Source of the DNA: Methylotenera_A sp963701715
GTDB taxonomy: Bacteria > Pseudomonadota > Gammaproteobacteria > Burkholderiales > Methylophilaceae
Length of the DNA stretch: 64,000 nucleotides
Assembly (NCBI GenBank): GCA_963701715.1
Contig: CAVPAX010000004.1
Span: 186,001-250,000 of the forward strand
Direction of reading: 5' to 3'
Shown here: piece after piece, positions 27,098-35,921 of the stretch
Numbering within the stretch: the stretch's first letter is position 1
Layout: each line of letters starts with the position of its first letter
Notes under the pieces: model-generated
The model's database searches: none
The model's input: only the letters and a program-made list of their open reading frames with translations
What the model was told of the DNA's origin: nothing
Program-made: the position numbers and the translations under genes

Positions 27098-28393
27098 CTA
27101 CTGTGTTCCCACTGTCACTGTAACAAAGTTTTCTGGTTTAATTCTGCGTTGAAATGCCTCTTTAATTTGCTTGGCAGTAACAGCTGCAATTTTTTTATTA
27201 AAATCATCGAGATACGTGAGAGGGAGTTTGTAAAAACCGATCATAGCCAAATAGTCAAGAATTTTGCCGTTGCTGTCGATACGCATGGGGAATCCGCCGA
27301 TAATATTATCCTTGGCTGCTTTTAGCTCTTTTTCAGTCACGCCGTTTTTGATGAATTTAGCAACTGTTTCATTCACTACTTTCATGGCATCACCAGCCTG
27401 CTCTTTTTTGGTTTGCAAGCCAATCTGAAACGGTCCCAGCTCACTCATCGGCATAAAATAGCTATACACGCTATATACCAAGCCACGCTTCTCGCGCACT
27501 TCTTCAGTAAGGCGCGACACAAAACCTCCCCCGCCAAGTATGTAGTTGCCAACATACAACGGGAAATAATCTGCATCACCTCGCTTAACACCGGGATAAC
27601 CCAGCAGAATATGTGCTTGACTAGCAGGATGTGCAATACTCTGAGTGTTTGCTGCTTGCGGCAGCGTGACTTCTGCAATCTTGGCGACTGCTGGCGTTTT
27701 AGGCAAGCCACTTGAAGTGGTCTCGGCAATTGCGCGCGCCTCTTGCTCTGTCATGTCCCCGATTAGCGCAATCACGGCGCTTTTTGCAGTATAAAAAGTA
27801 TTATAAAACTGCACTAAATCATCCCGCTTCATAGCAGTAATTGTTTCAATCTCACCGCTTGCATCCAGTCCATAAGGATGTACCCCGTACAACGCCTGCA
27901 TAAATGCTTTGTCAGAAATACTTTCTGGCTGCGTTGCCGCTTCCTTGATACCCGCGATAATGCGTGTTTTCTCGCGATCCAGTACAGCTTGGGGAAAATC
28001 AGGTTTATGCAAAATTTTATTAAATGTTTCAAGCGCTTTGGCCTGCTCGCTGCTAAGTGTGCGCAACTTGAATGCAGCACGGTCCGCATCCAGTTCACCT
28101 CCCAAAATCGCACCGATATCTGCGAATTTGTTAGTAATCACTTCTTCGTTCATGCCGTCTGCACCTAGCGTCATCATATAACGTGTGACGCCTGCAACAC
28201 CCGATGTCAGCTTGGTGTCTCTTGCGCTGCCAGCAGGGAAATTTACGCTCATATCGATAATCGGCAGATCGTGATTCTCCACAAAATACACTTCTGAACC
28301 GTTGCTGGTTTGCCAGTGACTGATTTTGATAGCGGCGTTTGCAGTAAAACTAAATGCAATAAAAAATAGTGTAAAAACTGATTTAAAATACAT
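27098..28393 (-). CDS. M16 family peptidase-like protein without zinc motif
   Basis: A 431-residue secreted protein (signal peptide to about residue 20). It has the M16 fold markers (NFPAGSARD, LGGGGFVSRLTEEVREKRGLVYS with the R/Y pair), but HxxEH is absent: the expected place reads GVTRYMMTLGA. It is therefore the substrate-binding partner of a heterodimer, like PqqG or the alpha subunit of mitochondrial processing peptidase. The catalytic partner lies directly upstream with 17 bases between them. Confidence 0.88.
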   Translation of the reverse strand: MYFKSVFTLFFIAFSFTANAAIKISHWQTSNGSEVYFVENHDLPIIDMSVNFPAGSARDTKLTSGVAGVTRYMMTLGADGMNEEVITNKFADIGAILGGELDADRAAFKLRTLSSEQAKALETFNKILHKPDFPQAVLDREKTRIIAGIKEAATQPESISDKAFMQALYGVHPYGLDASGEIETITAMKRDDLVQFYNTFYTAKSAVIALIGDMTEQEARAIAETTSSGLPKTPAVAKIAEVTLPQAANTQSIAHPASQAHILLGYPGVKRGDADYFPLYVGNYILGGGGFVSRLTEEVREKRGLVYSVYSYFMPMSELGPFQIGLQTKKEQAGDAMKVVNETVAKFIKNGVTEKELKAAKDNIIGGFPMRIDSNGKILDYLAMIGFYKLPLTYLDDFNKKIAAVTAKQIKEAFQRRIKPENFVTVTVGTQ

Positions 28394-28410
28394 TTTATTC
28401 TCTTAGATTT

Positions 28411-29784
28411 TTAATGAACGTGCGGCTTGCCTTGTGGCTTGGCATTTGGATCTACTGGCTGCGGATCTAATGTTGCTACTGACATATTATCTTTCACCAA
28501 ATATTTTTTAGCCACCGCTTGAATTTGCTCCGAGGTCACAGCTTTTAATTTTTCCGGATACTCTTTCAGCAAGCGCCAACTGTAGCCCATAGTTTCAAGC
28601 TGGCCAATTTGCATGGCCTGGTAGAACATCGAATCACGTTGATACACGTCCGCCGCAATCACTGCGGCCTTGACACGATCCAGTTCCTGTTGCGTCACGC
28701 CATCCGTTTTAATTTTCTCAATTTGCTCAATCAATGCAGTTTCCAGCTCGGTCACCGATTTGCCCTCAGATGGTGTCGCTTCAAGTTCAAACAAGGCTTC
28801 GCGTCCACGCGAAGTACTATCGTAACCTGCCCCCACATCCACGGCTAGCGAAGTCTCTCGAACCAGTTTTTGATTTAGCCTTGCAGAGTCATTCCCGCTT
28901 AGCACACCAGCCAGAACGTCCAGCGCATAAGGCTCCCAGGCCTGATCAGATGTTTTTGGGTTATCAGATAAAGTGGGTACATGGTAACCCATCACTAGAT
29001 ATGGCAATTTGGCTGGCGCCTTCACAACTACACGCCGCTCGCCGATTTGTAGCGGCTCGGTTTGCGGTTTACGCATAGGTAGTTTACGTGGTTTTATATT
29101 GCCAAAGTATTGATTGGCAAGCTTTAACACTTCCTGCGTTTTCACATCGCCAACCACAACAATTGTCGCGTTATTTGGCGCATACCAATTTCTATACCAT
29201 TCGCGTGCGTCCGCTGCTGTCATATTTTCCAAATCATTCATAAAGCCAACCACAGGCCGCGCATAAGGATGCGCCCTAAAAGCAGTGGCTTGAAACTGCT
29301 CATTTACTTTCGATTGCGGCTTATCTTCAGTACGCCAGCGACGCTCTTCCATTACCACTTTGATTTCTTTGGCAAACTCTTCATCAGTGATTTTCAAGTT
29401 TGTCATGCGATCCGCTTCCAGTCTAAACGATAGCGGCAAGTGCGATTTTTCCAGCTGCTGAAAATAGCAGGTGTAATCCATGCCCGTAAACGCATTTTCC
29501 TTACCGCCTGCAGCCGCAATTAATCTGGAGAACTGACCTGCAGGCACTTTTCTTGTGCCTTTAAACATCATGTGCTCCAGTACGTGCGCCACACCTGTCT
29601 TGCCGTTCACCTCATCAAGCGCGCCTGCACGATACCAAACCTGGGAGACCACCACGGGTGAGCGATGATCCTCCTGCACAACAAGTTTTAAGCCGTTATT
29701 AAGTTTGAATTCTTGTATTGAAGTATTAGCAAAAACAGTAAAAGGCATTGCCAATAAAAAAAGTAAAAAGCTTTTTATACGCAC
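28411..29784 (-). CDS. M16 family zinc metallopeptidase
   Basis: A 457-residue secreted peptidase (signal sequence to about FAN). It has the inverted zinc motif HVLEH in AHVLEHMMFKGTRKVP (about residues 69-73) and the downstream glutamate helix around EVVMEERRWR. With the inactive M16 protein that follows it probably forms a periplasmic heterodimer. The family degrades or trims peptides. The pair is a conserved neighbour of rsmD/ftsY in proteobacteria, so a link to PqqA processing is possible but not shown. Confidence 0.9.
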   Translation of the reverse strand: MRIKSFLLFLLAMPFTVFANTSIQEFKLNNGLKLVVQEDHRSPVVVSQVWYRAGALDEVNGKTGVAHVLEHMMFKGTRKVPAGQFSRLIAAAGGKENAFTGMDYTCYFQQLEKSHLPLSFRLEADRMTNLKITDEEFAKEIKVVMEERRWRTEDKPQSKVNEQFQATAFRAHPYARPVVGFMNDLENMTAADAREWYRNWYAPNNATIVVVGDVKTQEVLKLANQYFGNIKPRKLPMRKPQTEPLQIGERRVVVKAPAKLPYLVMGYHVPTLSDNPKTSDQAWEPYALDVLAGVLSGNDSARLNQKLVRETSLAVDVGAGYDSTSRGREALFELEATPSEGKSVTELETALIEQIEKIKTDGVTQQELDRVKAAVIAADVYQRDSMFYQAMQIGQLETMGYSWRLLKEYPEKLKAVTSEQIQAVAKKYLVKDNMSVATLDPQPVDPNAKPQGKPHVH

Positions 29785-30005
29785 TATTTTGGTTTCCTAT
29801 TATTTTAGAGCATGTGACAAGAATAGCACTTTGTAAGTTCATCACCCGCATTTGAACATATCAGCTAAATTTAAGAAGTAAATTTTAGGTTTATTTATTC
29901 TATATAATTATAAAGTTATGTTCATAAATTATTTTAAATTATATAAATTCTTTGCTAAAGTGCTACTAATTTTTAATTATCAGCACTCAAATTAAAGGCA
30001 GCTTG

Positions 30006-31269
30006 ATGAAAAATACTAATAAATTATTACCACTACTCGCTATTTTAACAGTTGCGAATGCACATGCTACCGATGGCTATTTTGCACATGGCTACGGCGT
30101 AAAATCACAAGGCATGGGCGGCGTAGGCATTGCGTTGCCACAAGATGCAATTGCAGCAGCAGCTAACCCAGCAGGCTTGGGCCTGGTAGGCGACCGTGTA
30201 GATTTTGGTGTAACCTGGTTCAGACCGCAGCGTGAAACCGAGCTTGTGAATACCGCAGGCGGGTCAGGGGTTTTTGATGGTAAATATGATGCGAATGATA
30301 CTGAAAACTTCATCATCCCGGAGTTTGGCTACAACCGCCAGATTAACCCCGATGTGACGCTTGGCGTAAGCGTTTACGGAAACGGCGGCATGAATACTGA
30401 TTATAAAAAAACCATTCCACTTCTTGGCACCACACGGCGCAACGTATGCGGGCGTTGATTTGAGCACAATTATTCATCGCGCCAACGGCTACATGGAAAA
30501 TCACACCCTCTAACACCATAGGGGTTTCAGTGAATTTGGCATATCAACGGTTTGAGATGAAAGGTTTGCAAAACTTTCAAGGATTCAGTTCTCATCCAAA
30601 CAATGTTAACAATAAAGGATCATGACAACATCCTACGGTGCTGGCTTCATATAGGTTGGATTGGCCAACTAAATGATGCAGTCACTTTAGGTGCCACTTA
30701 TCAGAGCCGAACTTACATGAGCAAATTTGATAAGTACAAAGGTTATTTGCTGAAAATGGTGACTTTGACATTCCTGAAACTTACGGCGTAGGTATCGCCG
30801 TTAAAGCCTCTCCTGCGCTTACTTTAGCGGCAGACATACAGCGAATTGAATATAGCGATATCGATTCTGTGGGCAATTGATCAGTCAACTTATTTGCTAA
30901 AAGGCAACCGCTGGGTTCAAACAAAGGGCCGGGTTTTGTTGGAAGCGATGTAACTGCCGTAAAATTGGCGCAAGCTATGCATAGAATGAAAATTTGACTC
31001 TGCGTGCGGGCTATAACCATTCCACGCAACCAATTCGCAAAAATGAAGCTTTATTCAACATCTTGGCTCCGGGTGTCGTACAAGACCATATAACATTGGG
31101 CGCGACATGGATATTGCCTAACAAGTCTGAGCTATCTTTCTCTTACATGCATGCATTTGAGGAAAAGGTACGTGGCAGCAGTGCTATTCCAGCAGCCTTC
31201 GGCGGTGGTGATGTCAATCTGAAAATGTACGAGGATTCACTTGGCATTGCTTACGGCTGGCAGCTCTAA
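30006..31269 (+). pseudogene. Broken FadL/TodX-type outer membrane transporter gene
   Basis: The first 150 codons (30006-30458) encode a signal peptide and the FadL N-terminus (GYFAHGYGVKSQGMGGVGIALPQ, AANPAGLGL, then EFGYNRQINPDVTLGVSVYGNGGMNTDY). After LLGTT the frame fails, yet recognisable FadL pieces continue in changing frames: AYQRFEMKGLQNFQGFSS, IGWIGQLNDAVTLGATYQSRTY (30603-30791), ASPALTLAADIQRIEYSDID, and the C-terminal barrel GYNHSTQPI to AYGWQL (30994-31269). At least four small indels are needed to join them. The intact protein would be about 420 residues and import hydrophobic compounds. Either a recent pseudogene or local base-calling errors. Confidence 0.85.
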
Positions 31270-31292
31270 TTTAATATATAATCCCACCCGTA

Positions 31293-31319
31293 AGGTCGTG
31301 TACATCGTGTGTGCGACCT
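31293..31319 (+). terminator. Weak terminator-like hairpin
   Basis: A 6-bp stem AGGTCG / CGACCT with a 15-base loop followed by ATTTTCATTT, between the FadL remnant and the YeeE-like gene. The loop is long, so it is a modest candidate. Confidence 0.45.
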
Positions 31320-31346
31320 ATTTTCATTTATAGCTAAATAAACATT

Positions 31347-31781
31347 ATGTTAATCGACTGGAACAACTTTACTCCTTGGACAGCGCTCGCTGGTGGCGCA
31401 TTGATCGGTATAGCATCAGCGATGTTTGTGCTTTTCAATGGCCGCATTGCAGGTATCACCGGCATCATGGGCGGCCTGCTTAAGCCAAAATCCGGCGACA
31501 TCGGCTGGAGGCTGGCTTTTATCATCGGACTCATCATTGCACCTGTTATCTGGCAGTTATTTACATCGCTACCCGCTATGCAAATTGATGCAAGCAACAC
31601 CTTACTTGTTTTAGCTGGACTGATTGTCGGCATCAGCACCCGCTACGGATCCGGCTGTACCAGCGGTCATGGTGTTTGCGGTATCTCCCGTTTATCACCG
31701 CGCTCAATTATCGCCACCTTAGCTTTTATGTTCACAGGGTTTCTGACCGTGTATATCGTTCGTCACGTACTTGGAGCATAA
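31347..31781 (+). CDS. YeeE/YedE-family half transporter, subunit 1
   Basis: A 144-residue membrane protein with about four hydrophobic helices. It contains RYGSGCTSGHGVCGISRLSPRS, the cysteine-bearing motif of YeeE/YedE (TsuA-like) sulfur transporters. Full-length family members are about twice as long. The second half is encoded by the next gene, so the two should form one thiosulfate/sulfur-compound permease, as in PmpA/PmpB-type pairs. The stop is four bases from the next start. Confidence 0.85.
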   Translation: MLIDWNNFTPWTALAGGALIGIASAMFVLFNGRIAGITGIMGGLLKPKSGDIGWRLAFIIGLIIAPVIWQLFTSLPAMQIDASNTLLVLAGLIVGISTRYGSGCTSGHGVCGISRLSPRSIIATLAFMFTGFLTVYIVRHVLGA

Positions 31782-31785
31782 GACA

Positions 31786-32238
31786 ATGAAAAAGCACTTA
31801 AGCAGTATCAGCGTGATATTTTTTGCATTAGCTTCAGGCTTAATCTTTGGCATAGGATTGATTCTTGCCGGAATGGCCAATCCAGCCAAAGTACTGGCAT
31901 TTCTTGATTTAGCGGGTTTATGGGATCCTTCTTTGGGTTTGGTAATGGGAGGAGCAATTGGCATCGGGCTTGTTGCATTTGCCATAGCGAAGAAACGCCA
32001 TCTTAGTTATTTGGGACTTTCAATGCAATTGCCAACCTCGCGCATTATAGATAAGCGCCTAGTGCTAGGTGGCTTGGTATTTGGTATTGGTTGGGGGCTT
32101 GTAGGTATTTGCCCGGCACCCGCCTTTGTTTTGCTAGGCGTAGGCAGCATTAAAGGCATTATCTTTGTCATTGCTATGATGGCAGGTATGGGCATATTCG
32201 AGCTGCTGGAAAGTTGCAAAAAACCTGCCGATAAATGA
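31786..32238 (+). CDS. YeeE/YedE-family half transporter, subunit 2
   Basis: A protein of about 150 residues with four or five hydrophobic helices. FGIGLILAGMANPAKVLAFLDL and FGIGWGLVGICPAPAFVLLG carry the second conserved cysteine site of the YeeE/YedE (DUF6691) family. ATG 31786 is chosen over an upstream TTG at 31771. It partners the preceding gene; substrate (sulfide, thiosulfate or polysulfide) is not predictable from sequence alone. Confidence 0.85.
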   Translation: MKKHLSSISVIFFALASGLIFGIGLILAGMANPAKVLAFLDLAGLWDPSLGLVMGGAIGIGLVAFAIAKKRHLSYLGLSMQLPTSRIIDKRLVLGGLVFGIGWGLVGICPAPAFVLLGVGSIKGIIFVIAMMAGMGIFELLESCKKPADK

Positions 32239-32308
32239 ACTTTTCTGCTGATTGATAGCACTCTGTAGAATTAAGCTAAAATAGCATAACTTCATCAGCT
32301 GAATTTCT

Positions 32309-33307
32309 ATGTTCGATTTTTTCAAAAAAGATAAGCTTCAACCAAATGCCAAATTAGGCACAGAGCAAATCAAGCCAGAGCCTGTCGAAGCAGCAGCCAG
32401 CAAAAGCTGGACTGAGCGTCTAAAACAAGGGCTAAGCAAAACACGCAATCAGTTTAGTAGCCAGCTTGCAGGTCTATTTGGCGGCGGCAAGATTGATACG
32501 GAAACTTACGATGAATTGGAAACTATTTTACTTACTTCTGACATTGGTGTGGCTGCGACACAAAAGTTATTAGATAATTTAAAAAAACGCGTTAAACGCG
32601 AGAATTTAGAAGATACAAGCGCGCTCAAAAATGCACTTAAAGCTGAATTATTAAGCGTTTTAATACCATTAGAAGTGCCTCTGCAGACCAATATACATGC
32701 GCCCTTCGTGATAATGCTTGCAGGCGTGAATGGTGCGGGGAAAACAACCACTATTGGCAAGCTTGCTAAATTGTTTCAATCCCAAGGTAAAAGTGTACTC
32801 ATTGCGGCAGGTGATACCTTCAGGGCTGCCGCACGCGAGCAATTACAAGTATGGGGTGAGCGTAACAATGTGCATGTGATTGCCTCGGAGGGCGGCGACC
32901 CAGCTGCAGTCATCTTTGACGCGGTAAATTCTGCTATCGCCAAAAAAATTGACATTGTCATTGCCGACACTGCAGGTCGCCTACCCACCCAAATGCACCT
33001 GATGGATGAAATTAAGAAAGTACAGCGCGTAATCAATAAGGCCTACCCTGGCGCACCACATGAAATTTTGCTTGTGATTGATGCCAACACCGGCCAGAAT
33101 GCAGTGAGCCAGGTAAAAGCCTTTGATGATGCGCTTGGCGTGACGGGTCTGGTGTTAAGCAAATTAGATGGTACTGCCAAAGGCGGCGTAATTGCAGCGA
33201 TTGCCGAAGCAAGGCCAATTCCAATTCGTTTTATAGGTATTGGTGAAGCGATTGATGATTTGCGGCCTTTTAGTGCGAATGAGTTTGTTGATGCGCTGTT
33301 TGATTAG
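32309..33307 (+). CDS. ftsY: Signal recognition particle receptor FtsY
   Basis: A 332-residue SRP GTPase. A short charged N-terminal region is followed by the N domain (LKQGLSKTRNQFSSQLAGLFG) and the G domain with GVNGAGKTTTIGKLA (G1), DTFRAAAREQL (I-box), DTAGRLPTQMHLMDE (G3), LSKLDGTAKGG (G4) and the C-terminal PIRFIGIGEAIDDLRPF. It docks SRP-ribosome complexes at the inner membrane. It is shorter than enteric FtsY because the acidic A domain is nearly absent. It lies in the ftsY-ftsE-ftsX-rpoH order. Confidence 0.97.
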   Translation: MFDFFKKDKLQPNAKLGTEQIKPEPVEAAASKSWTERLKQGLSKTRNQFSSQLAGLFGGGKIDTETYDELETILLTSDIGVAATQKLLDNLKKRVKRENLEDTSALKNALKAELLSVLIPLEVPLQTNIHAPFVIMLAGVNGAGKTTTIGKLAKLFQSQGKSVLIAAGDTFRAAAREQLQVWGERNNVHVIASEGGDPAAVIFDAVNSAIAKKIDIVIADTAGRLPTQMHLMDEIKKVQRVINKAYPGAPHEILLVIDANTGQNAVSQVKAFDDALGVTGLVLSKLDGTAKGGVIAAIAEARPIPIRFIGIGEAIDDLRPFSANEFVDALFD

Positions 33308-33339
33308 TCCCATATTAATTAAAGTGTAATATAGAACTC

Positions 33340-34008
33340 ATGATTACTTTTGACCATGTCACAAAGCGTTACCCGGGCAGCCACGAAGCATTAACCGATG
33401 TAAGCTTTACGATTGAGCAAGGTGAAATGGTCTATGTTACAGGACACTCCGGCGCAGGCAAAAGCACGCTACTTAAACTGATGGCGGCGATTGAACGCCC
33501 GACTTCAGGCACTGTACTTATTAACAATCAGAATGTAAGCAAGCTTAAAGAAGCTACTTTGCCATACATCCGCCGCATGTTTGGCTTAGTCTTTCAAGAT
33601 CATAAACTCCTTTATGATAGAAATTGCTATCATAATGTCGCTCTGCCATTGGCAATTAACGGTATCACCGGGCAAGAAGCCGGTAAACGCATTCGCGCTG
33701 CGCTCGATAAAGTTGGCTTGTTAGATAAAGAAAAAGCCATGCCAATTACGCTCTCTGGCGGTGAACAACAACGCCTCGCAATCGCACGGGCGGTGGTTTC
33801 CAGACCTTCGATATTAATTGCAGATGAGCCAACTGGCAATCTTGACAGAAACTATGCTGAGGATATTTTGAAACTGTTTAATGCGTTTCAGCAAGTAGGC
33901 GTAACGGTCATTATTGCTACACATGATGCTTTAGGTAATGTCAATTACCAAAGCAAAATGCTGTACTTAAACCACGGCAGACTTAGCAATACTGAGGCAT
34001 CGTTATGA
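33340..34008 (+). CDS. ftsE: Cell division ATP-binding protein FtsE
   Basis: A 222-residue ABC ATPase. It has Walker A GHSGAGKST, signature LSGGEQQRLAIARA, Walker B ILIADEPTGNLD and the H-loop IIATHD, plus a FtsE-like N-terminus ITFDHVTKRYPG. With FtsX it regulates murein hydrolases at the division site. Its stop overlaps the ftsX start by four bases. Confidence 0.97.
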   Translation: MITFDHVTKRYPGSHEALTDVSFTIEQGEMVYVTGHSGAGKSTLLKLMAAIERPTSGTVLINNQNVSKLKEATLPYIRRMFGLVFQDHKLLYDRNCYHNVALPLAINGITGQEAGKRIRAALDKVGLLDKEKAMPITLSGGEQQRLAIARAVVSRPSILIADEPTGNLDRNYAEDILKLFNAFQQVGVTVIIATHDALGNVNYQSKMLYLNHGRLSNTEASL

Positions 34009-34910
34009 AGGCTTGGCTCACTCAACATGCTCAGGCACTAAGTTTAGTGCTACGTCGCTTTAAAGCAAACAAACTGAGCACTCTGCTGATTTGCCTTGCT
34101 ATTGGTGTCACACTTGCTCTGCCAAGTATGATGTACGCCGTGCTAGACAGCTTATCCGGATTAGCGAATGACATAAAAAGCGAATCGCAAATTAGCATTT
34201 TCCTGGCTTTAAATCATGATGATGATACTGTATCAACAATCAAGACAGCGCTAGAAAAAAATACTGCTATCAAAAACTATAAGTTCGTTTCTAAAGACGA
34301 TGCGCTTAGCCAATTACAACCCACCTCAACCAATAGCGACCTGTTAAATTCGCTTGAAAAGAATCCCTTGCCTGATGCATTTTTTGTTGAACCGAACACA
34401 CTGGATTCTAAGTCCATCGAAAACCTTAAATCGGATTTAAGCAAACTAGATGGTGTTGATGAGGTTATTGTTGATGGAGCCTGGATTAAACGCCTGAATT
34501 ATTTGTTGCTGCTAGGGAAAAAGGCTATGCTTATCATTGCAGGCCTGCTTGCATTTGCTTTGGTCGCGGTGATAGGCAATACTATCCGGATGCAAATTTT
34601 AACGCATAGTGCTGAGATAGAACTAAGCCAGCTCATTGGTGCGACCAAAGGCTTCATTAGACGGCCTTTTTTATATGCTGGAGCACTCTATGGCCTAATT
34701 GGTGGCTTGCTTGCGCTCCTAATAACATATGTAACGATTTTTCTGTTTAACCAATCGCTTTCACCGCTTGTGGCTGAATATCAAACTGATTTTTCGTTGA
34801 ATTTTCCTCACTTGTTAACTTGCTTCATCACAGGCTTATTTTCATTGGTTGTTGGGCTGACATCTGCCCACTTTGCTACATCTAAATTTCTGTTTAAATC
34901 AATTCGCTAA
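34005..34910 (+). CDS. ftsX: Cell division protein FtsX
   Basis: A 301-residue membrane protein with one N-terminal helix, a periplasmic domain of about 120 residues (ISIFLALNHDDDT to VDEVIVDGAWIKRL) and three C-terminal helices, the standard FtsX topology. The motif LIGATKGFIRRPFLYAGALYGLIGG is family-typical. It is the permease-like partner of FtsE. The plus-strand transcript may continue towards rpoH; no terminator was seen in the 100 bases after it. Confidence 0.95.
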   Translation: MKAWLTQHAQALSLVLRRFKANKLSTLLICLAIGVTLALPSMMYAVLDSLSGLANDIKSESQISIFLALNHDDDTVSTIKTALEKNTAIKNYKFVSKDDALSQLQPTSTNSDLLNSLEKNPLPDAFFVEPNTLDSKSIENLKSDLSKLDGVDEVIVDGAWIKRLNYLLLLGKKAMLIIAGLLAFALVAVIGNTIRMQILTHSAEIELSQLIGATKGFIRRPFLYAGALYGLIGGLLALLITYVTIFLFNQSLSPLVAEYQTDFSLNFPHLLTCFITGLFSLVVGLTSAHFATSKFLFKSIR

Positions 34911-34950
34911 ACTACATATATTTTTTTATTTTTTTTGAAACTTTTAGCAT

Positions 34951-34977
34951 CTAGCACTCTCGAATGTAGAGTGCTAA
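34951..34977. promoter_or_regulatory. CIRCE operator (HrcA-binding site) upstream of rpoH
   Basis: CTAGCACTC, nine bases, GAGTGCTAA: this matches the CIRCE consensus TTAGCACTC-N9-GAGTGCTAA at 17 of 18 arm positions with exact spacing. It lies 34 bases upstream of the rpoH start. HrcA is not encoded in this window. Confidence 0.9.
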
Positions 34978-34998
34978 TATAGCAGTTAATTATTAATT

Positions 34999-35014
34999 AA
35001 GGAGTTTTACTATA
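34999..35014 (+). promoter_or_regulatory. rpoH ribosome binding site followed by an ATA start codon
   Basis: A perfect Shine-Dalgarno AAGGAG (34999-35004) is followed by seven bases and ATA (35012-35014), exactly where ATG is expected by homology. The frame upstream is closed by TAA at 34994-34996, and no ATG or GTG occurs in-frame before the conserved region. Confidence 0.75.
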
Positions 35015-35863
35015 AACGCTTTAACTATACCGTCGATTTCGTCTCTTGACAGCTTTGATCAGTACGTACGTGCGATTAAAGCTTTCCCGCTTTTGAGCGC
35101 TGAAGAAGAGTATGCATATGCAACACGTCTTAAAGAAAACAACGATTTAGAGGCTGCACAGATGTTGATTGTTTCGCATCTGCGTTTGGTTGTAAGTATC
35201 GCGCGTGGCTATATGGGCTATGGCCTGCCACAATCCGATCTCATTCAGGAAGGTAATATCGGCCTGATGAAGGCAGTTAAACGTTTCGATCCAGACCGTG
35301 GTGTACGTCTGGTTTCATTTGCCATGCATTGGATTAAAGCTGAAATAAATGAATTTATTGTGCGCAATTGGCGCTTAGTGAAAACAGCAACGACTAAAGC
35401 GCAGCGTAAGTTGTTTTTTAATTTACGCAGCATGAAATCAGGCTTGGAATCGCTTCACCCTGAGGAAGTTAATCATATTGCACACGAGCTAAATGTAAAA
35501 CCAGAAGAAGTGCGCGAGATGGAATACCGTTTAAATGGCCATGAAATTTCTTTAGATGCGCATATTGACGATGATGGTGAAGAGAGCTTTAGCCCGATTG
35601 CATATTTAGAAGATGAAAGTCCTGAGCCATCTCAGTTTTTGGAAAATCAGCAGACTGAGCAATTACAATCCATTGGATTAAGCAAAGCCTTGGAAAGTCT
35701 GGATGAACGTAGCCGTCGTGTATTAGAAGCACGGTGGTTAACAGAAAATTCAACTTCAACGTTGCATGATTTAGCTGCAGAATTTAATGTTTCTGCTGAA
35801 CGTATTCGCCAAATTGAGCAAAAAGCAATGCAAAAAATTAAAAGCCATATGCTGGCAGTTTGA
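35012..35863 (+). CDS. rpoH: RNA polymerase sigma-32 factor
   Basis: 283 residues when started at ATA 35012. The segment before the first canonical-type codon (TTG 35093) encodes SLDSFDQYVRAIKAFPLLSAEEE, which matches region 1.1/1.2 of RpoH proteins, so translation must begin earlier. Region 2 has LSHL-like IVSHLRLVVSIARGYMGYGLPQ and DLIQEGNIGLMKAVKRFDP, the RpoH box QRKLFFNLR is present, and region 4.2 has VSAERIRQIEQKAMQKIK. It directs heat-shock transcription, including the grpE and dnaK promoters found here. Expression is probably controlled by HrcA through the upstream CIRCE and by the weak start codon. Confidence 0.93.
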   Translation: MNALTIPSISSLDSFDQYVRAIKAFPLLSAEEEYAYATRLKENNDLEAAQMLIVSHLRLVVSIARGYMGYGLPQSDLIQEGNIGLMKAVKRFDPDRGVRLVSFAMHWIKAEINEFIVRNWRLVKTATTKAQRKLFFNLRSMKSGLESLHPEEVNHIAHELNVKPEEVREMEYRLNGHEISLDAHIDDDGEESFSPIAYLEDESPEPSQFLENQQTEQLQSIGLSKALESLDERSRRVLEARWLTENSTSTLHDLAAEFNVSAERIRQIEQKAMQKIKSHMLAV

Positions 35864-35877
35864 TTTATTTTAACAAT

Positions 35878-35906
35878 AAAAAAGCCGACACTTAGTCGGC
35901 TTTTTT
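35878..35906. terminator. Bidirectional terminator between rpoH and the dynamin-like gene
   Basis: Stem GCCGAC / GTCGGC with a five-base loop, flanked by six A on the left and six T on the right, 15 bases past rpoH and 16 bases past the convergent gene stop. Confidence 0.92.
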
Positions 35907-35921
35907 ATCACCTGGAATTAA

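Noticed and set aside
30603..30791. Short open frame as an independent gene
   Set aside because: Its product is an internal FadL segment in one frame of the broken gene, so it is counted in the pseudogene.
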